Shown here one piece after another: positions 1 to 8,052 of a DNA stretch of 64,000 bases. A program made the translations under genes and the position numbers. This DNA is from Afipia sp. (GTDB taxonomy: Bacteria > Pseudomonadota > Alphaproteobacteria > Rhizobiales > Xanthobacteraceae): positions 248,001 to 312,000 of the forward strand of contig JAFKER010000007.1 of NCBI GenBank assembly GCA_017308595.1, given 5' to 3'. Under the pieces are notes generated by a model that did no database searches, was not told the DNA's origin, and worked only from the letters and a program-made list of their open reading frames with translations. Numbering within the stretch: position 1 is the first letter of the stretch; each line of letters starts with the position of its first letter.

Positions 1-1
1 C

Positions 2-1951
2 CAGAACCTGCTGTCGCTGCAATCAACGGCAGACCTTCTGGCGACCACCCAGACCCGTTTGTCCACGGGCAAGAAGGTCAATACCGCCCTCGACAATCCG
101 ACCAACTTCTTCACCGCGGCGGGCCTTGATGCCCGCGCCAGCGACATCAACAATCTCCTCGATGGCATCGGCAACGGTGTGCAGGTTCTGCAGGCTGCCA
201 ACACCGGCATCACCTCGCTGCAGAAGCTGATCGATACCGCGAAGTCGATCGCCAATCAGGCGTTGCAGACACAGGTTGGCTACACGAAGTCCGTCGTCAC
301 CACTGGACCGAATGCGGGCGCAAGCGGCGCCAACATTCTGGGCACCTCGACGCCGGCGACCGCAGGCACCGTGAGCGCGGGCGCTTTTACACCGGTCAAC
401 GTCTCCGGCGCGGGTTCGGCTGGTTCGCCGGCGACTGCCGCGACGACCTTCACCGGCTCGGGCTTCTCGGCGCTCGACGTTTCTTCGGGCTCGGTGAGCT
501 TCACACTCAACGTTGATGGCGCCTCGCAGGCGGTTACGATCGACGCGGCCGCTGTCACTGCCTTTACCGGCGGCGGTGGTACGCTGACGGGCACGGCTGC
601 GGCGCTGACCGTGCAGGACGTCGCCAAGATTATCGACTTCCAGGTCAACGGTTCGACCACCGGTACGTCTCCTGTCGCCGTGTCAGGCGGTGAGCTTCAG
701 ATCGCATCGGCGACCACGGGTGCGACCTCGCAGGTCACGATCTCCGGCTACACCAGCACCGCCAACGGCGGCGCCACCGGCCTTGCCAACACCACCAGCA
801 CCGGTACGGCGGCTGTCCCGGCAGTTGCTGCCGACTCGCTGGCTTTCACCGTCACCGTCGATGGCGGCGCGGCGCAGCCCGTCACCATCAGCGCAGCAAC
901 TGTAGCGGCCTATAACGCCGCCAACAGCACCACGCTCAACGCGGCAAGCCTCAGCGCCGCGAACATCGCCTCGATCGTCAATTATCAGGTCGGCAGCACT
1001 GTTGCTTCGGTGACGGGCGGTAATCTCGTGTTCACATCGGGCACGACAGGTGCAGCTTCTAGCATCGCGACCAGCGCGGTCACGGCTGCGGGCGCGGCCA
1101 CCAACACGACCGGCATCACCGCCAACAGCGGTGCTGGCGCGGCAAGCAGCGGCGGCCTCAACGGCACTACGCTGACGATCACCTCGACGGGTGGCGGCAC
1201 GCCGACCAACATCACCTTCGGCACCGGCGTCGGTCAGGTTTCGACCATCAACCAGTTGAATGCTGCGTTGCTGCCGAACAATCTTCAGGCCAGCATCGGG
1301 ACCAACGGCGCAATCACGATTACCACCGCGAACGACGCAGCGTCCTCGACCATCGGAACACTGGGCGGCACCTCGACCAATCCAGGTGGCGTGTTCGCGG
1401 GCCTGAGCATCGCAGCGCCGATCGTCGATCCGACCTCGCAGGCGACGCGCGCGAATCTGGTGTCGCAGTACAACAACATCATCAACCAGATCAAAACGAC
1501 GTCGCAGGACGCTTCGTTCAACGGCGTCAACCTGCTCAACGGCGATCAGCTCAAGCTGATCTTCAACGAGACCGGCAAGTCGACCCTGAACATCACCGGT
1601 ATCAATCTCGATCCCGCCGGTCTCGGACTTGGCGCTCTGACCTCGGGTACCGACTTCGTCGATAACGTCGCGACCAACAAGGTGCTCGATTCGCTGAACT
1701 ATGCGAGCAGCTTCCTGCGCTCGCAGGCGTCGACGCTGGGTTCGAACCTTTCGATCGTGCAAATCCGTCAGGACTTCTCGAAGAACCTGATCAACGTGCT
1801 GCAGACTGGTTCGACCAACCTGACCATCGCCGACACCAACGAGGAAGCGGCGAACAGCCAGGCGCTCTCGACCCGTCAGTCGATCGCAGTCTCGGCGCTC
1901 GCGCTGGCCAACCAGTCGCAGCAGAGCGTGCTGCAGCTGCTGCGGACTTAA
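2..1951 (+). CDS. fliC: Flagellin, 5' end missing at window edge
   Basis: This is the filament subunit of the flagellum, exported and polymerised outside the cell. Reading continues in frame from base 2 (QNLLSLQSTADLLATTQTRL), which is the conserved N-terminal flagellin helix, so the true start lies left of the window. The first roughly 90 residues and the last roughly 150 form the conserved coiled-coil ends, and the protein closes with QQSVLQLLRT. The centre is a long Thr/Ala/Gly/Ser-rich variable region with two similar blocks, each holding a TLNVDG- or TVTVDG-like strand, typical of the DUF1522-bearing flagellins of Bradyrhizobium relatives. A terminator follows, then flbT and flaF. Being a flagellin is certain; which paralogue it is cannot be told. 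Confidence 0.95.
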   Translation, partial: QNLLSLQSTADLLATTQTRLSTGKKVNTALDNPTNFFTAAGLDARASDINNLLDGIGNGVQVLQAANTGITSLQKLIDTAKSIANQALQTQVGYTKSVVTTGPNAGASGANILGTSTPATAGTVSAGAFTPVNVSGAGSAGSPATAATTFTGSGFSALDVSSGSVSFTLNVDGASQAVTIDAAAVTAFTGGGGTLTGTAAALTVQDVAKIIDFQVNGSTTGTSPVAVSGGELQIASATTGATSQVTISGYTSTANGGATGLANTTSTGTAAVPAVAADSLAFTVTVDGGAAQPVTISAATVAAYNAANSTTLNAASLSAANIASIVNYQVGSTVASVTGGNLVFTSGTTGAASSIATSAVTAAGAATNTTGITANSGAGAASSGGLNGTTLTITSTGGGTPTNITFGTGVGQVSTINQLNAALLPNNLQASIGTNGAITITTANDAASSTIGTLGGTSTNPGGVFAGLSIAAPIVDPTSQATRANLVSQYNNIINQIKTTSQDASFNGVNLLNGDQLKLIFNETGKSTLNITGINLDPAGLGLGALTSGTDFVDNVATNKVLDSLNYASSFLRSQASTLGSNLSIVQIRQDFSKNLINVLQTGSTNLTIADTNEEAANSQALSTRQSIAVSALALANQSQQSVLQLLRT

Positions 1952-1977
1952 TAAAAGGCTAAGGCTCGGAACAAAAA

Positions 1978-2008
1978 GGCGGCGAGGGGGCATCCTCGCC
2001 GCCGTTTT
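1978..2008 (+). terminator. Rho-independent terminator after flagellin
   Basis: A perfect 10-bp inverted repeat (GGCGGCGAGG / CCTCGCCGCC) with a 6-base loop is followed by GTTTT, 26 bases after the flagellin stop codon. Confidence 0.85.
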
Positions 2009-2082
2009 GCGTTGTAGGGTTGTGACTATTGCTCAGGACAGGCTGCGCCGAAATCAATACATCAGCCTAAGGGAGACAGGAT

Positions 2083-2463
2083 GTGGCCCTCAGAGTCGAA
2101 CTCAAGCCGTTTGAACGCATTGTCATCGGCAAGAGCGTCATCACGAATTCGGAGACGCGCGCGACGTTTCTGATTGATGGCGAAACTCCAATCCTGCGCG
2201 AGAAAGATATATTGACCGCAGAGACCGCGAACACGCCGGCCAAGCGGATATATCTTTGCGTTCAGCAGATGTATCTTGAGGACGACATACCGAAGTATCA
2301 GGATCTTTATCTCGGTTTCGTCAAAGACCTTCTCGAAGCCGTGCCGAGTTCGCGCGGCCATATAGAAGCCGCAAGTAATCTTATTTTAAGCGGTTATCTT
2401 TACAAAGCTCTAAGGGAAATCAGGAAACTGATAAGCCAAGAAGACGAACTCTTGTCGAGGTAA
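2083..2463 (+). CDS. flbT: Flagellar biosynthesis repressor FlbT
   Basis: FlbT is a post-transcriptional regulator that in Caulobacter binds the flagellin mRNA leader and destabilises it until the hook is finished. The 126-residue protein has the family layout, with an N-terminal LKPFERIVIGKSVITN strand region, a central LREKDIL stretch and a C-terminal helix YKALREIRKL. The start is GTG at 2083; an ATG two bases upstream is out of frame. GGGAGACAGG just before it serves as ribosome site. It sits between flagellin and flaF, the usual position for this antagonistic pair. Confidence 0.95.
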   Translation: MALRVELKPFERIVIGKSVITNSETRATFLIDGETPILREKDILTAETANTPAKRIYLCVQQMYLEDDIPKYQDLYLGFVKDLLEAVPSSRGHIEAASNLILSGYLYKALREIRKLISQEDELLSR

Positions 2464-2466
2464 TGG

Positions 2467-2835
2467 ATGTCCAACGCTGCTGCCCAGGCTTACGCACGTA
2501 CCGCACAGACGACGGCATCGCCGCGCGAGATCGAGGCCCAGGCGTTGCTGAAAGCGGCAAACAAGCTTCAGGACATTGTGAGCAATCTCGGCCGGACCGA
2601 CGACGAGTTCGCCGATGCGCTGCTGTTCAACCGCAAGCTCTGGGCAATTCTTCTGAGCGCCGTCACCAGCGACGATAATCCGCAGCCCGTCGAGGTTCGT
2701 CAGAACATCGTCAATATCGGCACATTCGTGCTGACACAAACCGCGGAACTGCAGCTTAATCCGCAGCGCGACAAGCTCAAGCCGCTGATCGACATCAATT
2801 GCAATCTCGCTGCGGGGTTGTCCGGGCGCGCTTGA
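2467..2835 (+). CDS. flaF: Flagellar biosynthesis regulator FlaF
   Basis: FlaF works with FlbT to couple flagellin synthesis to secretion; in Caulobacter it is needed for flagellin translation and export. The 122-residue protein is all-helical, with the family features SNAAAQAYARTAQ at the N-terminus, a central IEAQALLKAANKLQ helix and NRKLWAILLSAV. It begins three bases after the flbT stop codon, so the two are almost surely co-translated. Confidence 0.95.
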   Translation: MSNAAAQAYARTAQTTASPREIEAQALLKAANKLQDIVSNLGRTDDEFADALLFNRKLWAILLSAVTSDDNPQPVEVRQNIVNIGTFVLTQTAELQLNPQRDKLKPLIDINCNLAAGLSGRA

Positions 2836-2849
2836 CGCGGAGCAGGGCG

Positions 2850-3215
2850 ATGTCTGACATCTACAGCATCCTGCAATCGAATTACGTGGCGGCGGGTTCG
2901 AACGTCAACTATTCGAAGGGCCCGTATGTTGCCGTCGATGCGGCGAGCTACGAGGGCAACTGGACCGGCAAATACGCCAACAACGACTCCTTCAACATCC
3001 AGGTCTCGAACGTCGTCGGTTTTCGTGCCAAGGTCCGCTACCAGAGCGGCAGCACGATGAAGTATCAGGAAGTCCTGATCCGCGACAATTCATTCCGGAT
3101 CGGTGACTCGAAGTTCACCCTGACCAAGCAGGGCACAGCCCAGATCAAGAGCGTGATGACCAACCCTGCCACCGGCGCCCAGTCGTTGGAAACAGCCTAC
3201 GCCAAACAGGGTTGA
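2850..3215 (+). CDS. Conserved hypothetical protein of the flagellin/flbT/flaF cluster
   Basis: The 121-residue product is not a family I can name. It has no signal peptide and a beta-rich pattern with many Tyr, Asn and Ser residues. A GNWTGKYANNDSFNIQVSNV segment is followed by FRAKVRYQSG and FRIGDSKFTLTKQGTAQIK, which reads like a small beta-barrel or adhesin-like fold. ATG at 2850 is chosen over upstream in-frame codons because it lies clear of flaF and follows GGAGCAGGG. It lies 14 bases after flaF on the same strand, so it is probably in the flbT-flaF operon. Confidence 0.8.
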   Translation: MSDIYSILQSNYVAAGSNVNYSKGPYVAVDAASYEGNWTGKYANNDSFNIQVSNVVGFRAKVRYQSGSTMKYQEVLIRDNSFRIGDSKFTLTKQGTAQIKSVMTNPATGAQSLETAYAKQG

Positions 3216-3246
3216 TCGCGCAGCTGCCGGCTGCCCGTGACGATTT

Positions 3247-3609
3247 TCAGATTCTCAGATCGGTGTTGCGGCGCATGTTGTCTTCGCGGGCAACGTCCAT
3301 CGCCCGCAGGTAGGCGCGAGCACGTAACCGGGCTTCGTCGGGATACTGGCGGACAACGAGGCTGGTACGGCTGTCGACGGTTCGATAGACGATCTCGGCA
3401 GCCGCCCGATCGATGACCACCTGCTTTGAGAGACGATCAGTCTCGGCTTGAGGGTTGTTACGCGCCTGCATCGATGCGTCAGTCGCGGTGACAGCTTTGT
3501 CAGCGGGGAGTTGCGTCTGGACAGCCGTCTTCGCTGCGTCGGACGCAGGTTCGGCATATGTCGCGACGACCGATGCCCCCACCGGTCTGATGTTGAAATC
3601 CGCACTCAT
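3247..3609 (-). CDS. FlaG-like small flagellar protein (tentative)
   Basis: The 120-residue protein has a disordered Ala/Thr-rich N-terminal half. A compact C-terminal half runs VVIDRAAAEIVYRTVDSRT then VVRQYPDEARLRARAYL. That order (strand, short loop, strand, then a proline-ended turn and helix) is the pattern of FlaG, a small flagellar protein affecting filament length, but the match is by pattern only. It is convergent with the preceding gene, and its promoter would lie in the 250-base gap to its right. An overlapping reading frame at 3255-3605 was discarded because it lacks this pattern. Confidence 0.65.
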   Translation of the reverse strand: MSADFNIRPVGASVVATYAEPASDAAKTAVQTQLPADKAVTATDASMQARNNPQAETDRLSKQVVIDRAAAEIVYRTVDSRTSLVVRQYPDEARLRARAYLRAMDVAREDNMRRNTDLRI

Positions 3610-3750
3610 GGCAGCCTCTGGCTTCCGTTTGAGTCAAACCCCAACCCTCCAGCTTTAATATTGCCGGAACCCTCTGAATCCGATCTTTATGCTGCCAATG
3701 TGATTTGATTCAAAATGTTCGCGTTGCGCGTTGTGAGAAGCGGCGGGGCA

Positions 3751-3829
3751 CGTCATTGCAGGCGCGGCGAAACAATCCATGCGTCCGTCCGGCATGGATT
3801 GCTTCGTTGTTCTGCGCTTCGCAATGAAG
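3751..3829. repeat. REP-like intergenic palindrome
   Basis: CGTCATTGCAGGCGCGG at the left pairs imperfectly with the CGCTTCGCAATGAAG end, and AACAATCCATG pairs with CATGGATTGCTT inside. The same motif family recurs at 62971-63051. It fills most of the gap between the FlaG-like and FlgN-like genes. Confidence 0.75.
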
Positions 3830-3862
3830 GCGCGGAGCAGGACAAGTGAGTGAGAGTAATCG

Positions 3863-4342
3863 CTAAAGCGAACGGCTGACCGACAGTGGCGTGGCGTGGC
3901 GCTGGTTTGGCATCGCGCGCTGGCCTCCGGCCGTGTATCCGTTCGGGAGGTTCTTGCGCTGCATCTCGCCGTTGACGCCGCGAATGATACCTTCGGAAAC
4001 AGCGTGAGCCGTCGCCAGTACCGTCAGATTGACTTGGAGTATGGCGCGGAACGTGTCGTGATGACGGTGCAGCGCGGTCAGCAGTTCCGGGCTCGATTGT
4101 TTGAGATAATCGCGGCTGCGCGTCAGTTGCGAGATCGCCTCGACATACTGCCGTGACACTTCGCTTTTTTCGGTTTCCAGCGCCATCGCTTGCCGGACAT
4201 TGCCTCCGCGAACCAGTTCGGTCTCGCGCTCCACGATTCCGAGCAGCGTACTCATGACCTGCATCAATCCCTCGGCGAGCTTGCGGGCTTCGGCGGGAGT
4301 CGATGCGGGCGTTGCGGCTCCGGCGTTCTGTTGCGGAATCAT
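3863..4342 (-). CDS. FlgN-like flagellar chaperone
   Basis: The 159-residue protein is predominantly helical with a long coiled-coil-like centre (residues about 18-130) and a disordered basic tail. The segment VMSTLLGIVERETELVRGGN followed by ALETEKSEVSRQYVEAI is the heptad pattern of FlgN-type chaperones, which deliver hook-associated proteins FlgK and FlgL to the export gate. It is the third gene of the flgI-flgJ-flgN reverse operon, starting 19 bases after the flgJ stop. Assignment rests on position and pattern. Confidence 0.75.
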   Translation of the reverse strand: MIPQQNAGAATPASTPAEARKLAEGLMQVMSTLLGIVERETELVRGGNVRQAMALETEKSEVSRQYVEAISQLTRSRDYLKQSSPELLTALHRHHDTFRAILQVNLTVLATAHAVSEGIIRGVNGEMQRKNLPNGYTAGGQRAMPNQRHATPLSVSRSL

Positions 4343-4361
4343 GAGATGTCCTCCGGCGCGC

Positions 4362-4703
4362 TCAGGCTGCGCGGTTGGCCTGTTGAAGGATGAGGGTGCG
4401 ATAGACGTCGCTCGAGATGCCCACGCCGCCGGCCTGCGCGAATGACTTCGAATACTGCTCGGTCATCATCGAACGCCAGATGCCGGTGCCAGGTGTGTTG
4501 CCGTAGGGGCCATCGCCCTTGATGCCGCTCATCATCTGCGAAAACATCGAGTTGAGAAACACCGCCTCGAAATCCTGCGCCTGGCTCTTGGCTTTGGCCT
4601 GTATCTGCGGCGAGACTTTCGTCAACGCATCCTGCAGCAGGAGATCAGGACGGCCGCCGGTGAAGGTGGCAGGCGCGTTTGTCGTGGTCGGAATGATGCT
4701 CAT
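4362..4703 (-). CDS. flgJ: Rod-binding protein FlgJ, muramidase-less form
   Basis: This is the rod-capping or rod-binding domain that scaffolds assembly of the flagellar rod in the periplasm. The 113-residue product holds only the N-terminal FlgJ domain: AQDFEAVFLNSMFSQMMSGI, then a GxWRSMMTEQYSKSFAQAGG segment, then SSDVYRTLILQQ. The C-terminal peptidoglycan hydrolase half of gammaproteobacterial FlgJ is absent, as is usual in alphaproteobacteria. ATG at 4703 overlaps the TGA of flgI by one base (TGATG), which decides the start over the GTG one codon upstream. Confidence 0.9.
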   Translation of the reverse strand: MSIIPTTTNAPATFTGGRPDLLLQDALTKVSPQIQAKAKSQAQDFEAVFLNSMFSQMMSGIKGDGPYGNTPGTGIWRSMMTEQYSKSFAQAGGVGISSDVYRTLILQQANRAA

Positions 4704-5836
4704 CACATCACCTCAATGTCGGCCTGGATCGCGCCTGAAGCCTTGATGGCCTGCAGGATACCGATCAGGTCGCGCGGGCCGATGCCAAGGCCGTTGAGAC
4801 CGTCGACGAGCTGCTGCAACGAGATGCCATCCTTGACGATTGCGAGTTTTCTGCCGTCTTCCTGAACGCCAACGCGCGTGTTGGGTGTTACCGTGGTTCG
4901 CCCGCGCGAGAATGGCGCAGGCTGACTGACCTGCGGGCTTTCGGAAATCGTGACTGTAAGATTGCCTTGCGCGACGGCGACGGTGGCGACGCGGACATCG
5001 CGGCCCATCACGATGATGCCGGAGCGCTCGTCGATAATGATCTTTGCACCAAGATCCGGCTCGACCTGCAATTGCTCGATCTCGGTCAGCAGCGCGACCA
5101 CGTTGCCCTTGAATTCGGACGGAATGCTCAGTTGCACCGTGGAGGGGTCCACTGGCTCGGCGGTCTTGGTGCCGAGGTAGTCGTTGACGGCAGCAGCAAT
5201 CCGTTTGGCAGTGGTGAAATCGCCGTTACGCAGCGCTAGGCGGACATTCGGCAGCCGGTTTAGCGCAAACTCGATTTCGCGCTCGATGATCGCGCCGTTG
5301 GCGATGCGGCCCACGGTCGGTACGCCCTTGGTGACGCTGGCGGCGGCACCCTCGGCGGAGAAGCCGCCGATGGCGAGCGAGCCTTGCCCGACAGCGTACA
5401 CATTGCCGTCGGCGCCGAGCAGGGGCGTGACGAGCAGGGTGCCGCCCTGCAGGCTCTTGGCATCGCCGAGCGCCGAGACAGTCACGTCCATCCGGGTGCC
5501 CTGGGTGCCGAAGGCGGGCAAGTTGCCGGTGACCATCACGGCGGCGACGTTGCCGGTGCGGATGGTGGAGCCGCGAATGTTGACGCCCATGCGCTCGAGC
5601 ATCGCCTGCAGCGACTGCTTGGTGAAGGGAATGTTATTGAGCGTATCGCCGGTGCCGTTGAGGCCGACCACGAGGCCATAGCCGATCAGCTGATTCTGGC
5701 GCACGCCCTCGATATTCGCGAGATCCTTGATCCGCGACGTCGCATGGGCCGGTGTGCCCGAAAGGCCGACAAAGGCGCCGATGAAGGCGGTCAGCATGGC
5801 GATCGCCATGCGAGCTGCCCGAGAAATCCGAAACAT
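4703..5836 (-). CDS. flgI: Flagellar P-ring protein FlgI
   Basis: FlgI forms the P-ring around the rod in the peptidoglycan layer. The 377-residue product has a signal peptide (MFRISRAARM, a hydrophobic stretch, then TPAHA) and the conserved mature start SRIKDLANIEGVRQNQLIGY. Family signatures GLVVGLNGTGD and IIIDERSGIIVMGRDVRVA are present. The reading frame extends 21 codons further upstream, but ATG at 5836 is preferred because AGAGG lies just before it and it gives a normal signal peptide. It heads the reverse operon flgI-flgJ-flgN and diverges from fliX. Confidence 0.97.
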   Translation of the reverse strand: MFRISRAARMAIAMLTAFIGAFVGLSGTPAHATSRIKDLANIEGVRQNQLIGYGLVVGLNGTGDTLNNIPFTKQSLQAMLERMGVNIRGSTIRTGNVAAVMVTGNLPAFGTQGTRMDVTVSALGDAKSLQGGTLLVTPLLGADGNVYAVGQGSLAIGGFSAEGAAASVTKGVPTVGRIANGAIIEREIEFALNRLPNVRLALRNGDFTTAKRIAAAVNDYLGTKTAEPVDPSTVQLSIPSEFKGNVVALLTEIEQLQVEPDLGAKIIIDERSGIIVMGRDVRVATVAVAQGNLTVTISESPQVSQPAPFSRGRTTVTPNTRVGVQEDGRKLAIVKDGISLQQLVDGLNGLGIGPRDLIGILQAIKASGAIQADIEVM

Positions 5837-6035
5837 CCTCTGCTCCCCGCTGAGGTCTTTGCGGACTGTTCCGTGCTCCCCACGAAACGGGTCCGCCATT
5901 AACTATGCGAGGGCCGTGCCAGCCGATCTAAATCCGCAGATCGTTGTATTTGCTTATGTTTTTGTTTCTCAGATCGTCGATAGCTCTTTGCTTCCGTGCC
6001 GGTCTTTGCCGTATCCGGCATAAATTGCCGGGTCG

Positions 6036-6051
6036 TTTACCTCCCGTTAAC
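6036..6051. promoter_or_regulatory. CtrA-type box between flgI and fliX (one mismatch)
   Basis: TTTA-N7-TTAAC matches the alphaproteobacterial CtrA recognition pattern TTAA-N7-TTAA with one mismatch in the left half. It lies 78 bases before fliX and 200 before flgI in the divergent gap. The rest of the gap (5837-6128) shows nothing else I can identify. Confidence 0.55.
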
Positions 6052-6128
6052 CATAACCGGCGCACTTTCGGCTGCGGGTTCAGGGACTGGCATGATGCCG
6101 AGACGTCCCGGCCCTGAGAGATCGCACA

Positions 6129-6548
6129 ATGCGAATTTACGGACCGAATGGAGCCAATCTGGCGTCGCCGTCGTCGAATGCGCGGCGGCCCGGCTCGACC
6201 ACATTCTCCCTCGGTGACGTGACCACTACAGCAGAGACTCGTTCTGCTGCACCGCCGCGCGCCACCAGCGGGATCGATGCCCTGCTGGCGATGCAGGGTG
6301 TCGAGGATTCCACCGAAAGGCGCCGTCGCTCGGTCGCCCGTGGCCGGACTGCCCTCGATGTCCTCGACGATCTCAAGATCGGGCTGCTGGCGGGGGCTTT
6401 CGACCAGACGACTGTCGCACGCCTGCGCTCCGCTGCCGCCGATCTGAAGGTGACGTCCGGGGACCCCGGTCTGGATCAGGTCCTGTCGGAGATCGAGTTG
6501 CGGGTGGAAGTCGAGCTGGCCAAGGCCGGCCAGTCTGCGGGCGGCTAG
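6129..6548 (+). CDS. fliX: Flagellar assembly regulator FliX
   Basis: FliX is a trans-acting factor that in Caulobacter links completion of early flagellar parts to FlbD-dependent late gene expression and helps assemble the P- and L-rings. The 139-residue product starts with the conserved MRIYGPNGANL. It has a disordered Ser/Thr/Pro-rich middle (residues 15-50) and the C-terminal helical core ALDVLDDLKIGLLAG ... LDQVLSEIELRVEVELAK. Divergence from flgI is the same as in Caulobacter. Confidence 0.95.
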   Translation: MRIYGPNGANLASPSSNARRPGSTTFSLGDVTTTAETRSAAPPRATSGIDALLAMQGVEDSTERRRRSVARGRTALDVLDDLKIGLLAGAFDQTTVARLRSAAADLKVTSGDPGLDQVLSEIELRVEVELAKAGQSAGG

Positions 6549-6637
6549 GCCGCTTTTGGCCTGAAAAGCCGGCTGAAGTTCCCTGTGGAGGGGTATTTCG
6601 GTCGGGGATTCCGGGGATTTCTGGCCCACCCGCGATA

Positions 6638-6666
6638 TTGTCTGTCACAAGGCGTCGCTATATAAG
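6638..6666 (+). promoter_or_regulatory. Probable sigma70-type promoter of dksA
   Basis: TTGTCT at 6638-6643 and TATAAG at 6661-6666 are separated by exactly 17 bases, placed 55 bases before the dksA start. Confidence 0.65.
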
Positions 6667-6720
6667 CTCCGGCGCGAACGGGCATTTTCCGTCCGCCTTG
6701 CACGCCGACATGGACCGCAC

Positions 6721-7131
6721 TTGGAAAAGTTGAAGAACTACAGGCCCTCTGAAAAAGAGCCTTTCATGAACGAGCGTCAGCGGGAGTATTTCCGCCGCAA
6801 GCTGCTCGACTGGAAGGAAGAGATCCTCCGGGAATCGAAGACCACGCTTCAGCAGCTTCAGGAAGAGAACGTCAATCATCCTGATCTTGCGGATCGCGCA
6901 TCATCGGAAACCGATCGCGCTATCGAGCTTCGTGCGCGCGACCGTCAGCGCAAGCTCATCTCCAAGATCGACGCAGCCCTGCAGCGGATCGAGGACAATA
7001 CCTATGGGTACTGCGAGGAAACCGGCGAGCCGATCTCGCTGAAGCGGCTGGAAGCGCGCCCCATCGCGACGCTCTCGGTCGAAGCGCAGGAACGCCACGA
7101 GAAGCGCGAAAAGGTCTATCGCGACGAATAA
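6721..7131 (+). CDS. dksA: RNA polymerase-binding transcription factor DksA
   Basis: DksA binds the RNA polymerase secondary channel and, with ppGpp, adjusts rRNA and amino-acid promoters. The 136-residue product has a long coiled-coil (about residues 25-95, with the tip residues DLADRASSETDRAIEL) and a C-terminal globular part, YGYCEETGEPI. Only one cysteine is present where zinc-type DksA has four, so this is the cysteine-poor form. TTG at 6721 is taken as start because EKLKNYRPSEKEPFMNERQ upstream of the next ATG (6766) looks like conserved family sequence; the ATG remains possible. Confidence 0.93.
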   Translation: MEKLKNYRPSEKEPFMNERQREYFRRKLLDWKEEILRESKTTLQQLQEENVNHPDLADRASSETDRAIELRARDRQRKLISKIDAALQRIEDNTYGYCEETGEPISLKRLEARPIATLSVEAQERHEKREKVYRDE

Positions 7132-7158
7132 GCGATTTGCATTGCAGTCGAACAAATC

Positions 7159-7193
7159 AAAGCCCGGTCCCGTAAAGGCGGCCGGGCTTTTTG
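7159..7193 (+). terminator. Rho-independent terminator after dksA
   Basis: AAAGCCCGG and CCGGGCTTT form a 9-bp stem around a short spacer and are followed by TTTTG, 28 bases beyond the dksA stop codon. Confidence 0.85.
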
Positions 7194-7254
7194 TTTGCTT
7201 CGGAACACGTTCGTTTTTCGCGAATTAGCGAGAACACAACATCCGGAGGAAACA

Positions 7255-7458
7255 ATGAAGACATTCATCACAGCAATGGCATTCCTGTCGATCGCGCTCA
7301 CAGCACTGCCGGGCAAGGCTCAAGCCCGTAGCTATGCATACTGCCTGAAAAGTTCGGAAGGACCCGGCGATTGCAAGTACAGCAGTTATCGCCAGTGCAA
7401 GGCGGCAGCATCCGGGACGATAGGGACCTGCGTTCGCAACTATGGTCCCCGGCGTTAA
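7255..7458 (+). CDS. Small secreted DUF3551-type protein
   Basis: The 67-residue product has a signal peptide (hydrophobic residues 4-20, cleaved near KAQA). The mature part carries four cysteines in the spacing YAYCLKSS ... GDCKYSSYRQCKAA ... TCVRNYG. This is the pattern of the DUF3551 family, common in multiple copies in Bradyrhizobium-type genomes, function unknown. AGGAGGAAAC-type spacing before ATG at 7255 supports the start. A terminator follows. Confidence 0.85.
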   Translation: MKTFITAMAFLSIALTALPGKAQARSYAYCLKSSEGPGDCKYSSYRQCKAAASGTIGTCVRNYGPRR

Positions 7459-7486
7459 TTTTCAGCGATAGTCTCGGATGATAAAA

Positions 7487-7512
7487 AGACGGCCCCTTCC
7501 GGGGCCGTCTTG
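7487..7512. terminator. Bidirectional terminator between convergent small genes
   Basis: AAGACGGCCCC and GGGGCCGTCTT form a perfect 11-bp stem with a 4-base loop. It lies between the convergent genes ending at 7458 and 7520, with A-rich sequence on one side and a T-containing tract on the other. Confidence 0.85.
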
Positions 7513-7519
7513 GTTCTTA

Positions 7520-7747
7520 TTACCAATGATGATGGTGTCCGCGGCCGCGTTTGATCACGATCACCTTCTTGTGGTGGCCGCGATGCCAGCCGCGATCACG
7601 GTGCATGTAGGCGTGCGAATTGCGATAGCCGTCGTGATGACGGTGCATTCCACGTTCCTTAATCACAACGGTTTGCGCGCTTGCAGCAATGGGAGCAGTG
7701 AAAGCAAGGGCCGCGGCGGCAGCAACAACATAAGCGAATTTTTTCAT
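7520..7747 (-). CDS. Small secreted histidine-rich protein
   Basis: The 75-residue product has a signal peptide (MKKFAYVVAAAAALAF ... ASA) and a mature part dense in His, Arg and Lys, ending RGRGHHHHW. Such a composition suggests metal or anion binding in the periplasm, but this is inference from composition only. ATG at 7747 follows GGAGAGAGACG, deciding it over an in-frame codon 14 positions upstream. Confidence 0.75.
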   Translation of the reverse strand: MKKFAYVVAAAAALAFTAPIAASAQTVVIKERGMHRHHDGYRNSHAYMHRDRGWHRGHHKKVIVIKRGRGHHHHW

Positions 7748-7850
7748 CGTCTCTCTCCTCCAATAAGGTGAGAGAAACGGAAGTGGCAAGCGGATGTTCC
7801 GAACGCGCTCCGAAGATTTTTATGAACGCTCATTCAGATTGATGTCGGAC

Positions 7851-8048
7851 TCAGTCCTCGCGCATTTTCCGCCGGACACTGTAATCGTGAGGAAAAGGGC
7901 ACCCTTCGCGTCGCGCGACCTGTTTTACAGCCAACATCGTCCGCTTGAAGATGATTGCGGCGCGCGCCGCGGAGCCGCCGGCGGCAACATGCGCCTTGAG
8001 GCGCTCGATATCTTCCGCAGACCAACTCGTCTTTGTCGGACGTCTCAT
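7851..8048 (-). CDS. Small HTH-like hypothetical protein
   Basis: The 65-residue basic protein has the pattern WSAEDIERLKAHVAAGGSAA ... FKRTMLAVKQVARREG, which looks like a compact three-helix DNA-binding unit of the Myb/SANT or GcrA-like kind. Similar short proteins occur widely in Bradyrhizobium relatives, as I recall, without assigned function. It is followed four bases before by the next reverse gene, so the two may be co-transcribed. Confidence 0.65.
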   Translation of the reverse strand: MRRPTKTSWSAEDIERLKAHVAAGGSAARAAIIFKRTMLAVKQVARREGCPFPHDYSVRRKMRED

Positions 8049-8052
8049 GAAT

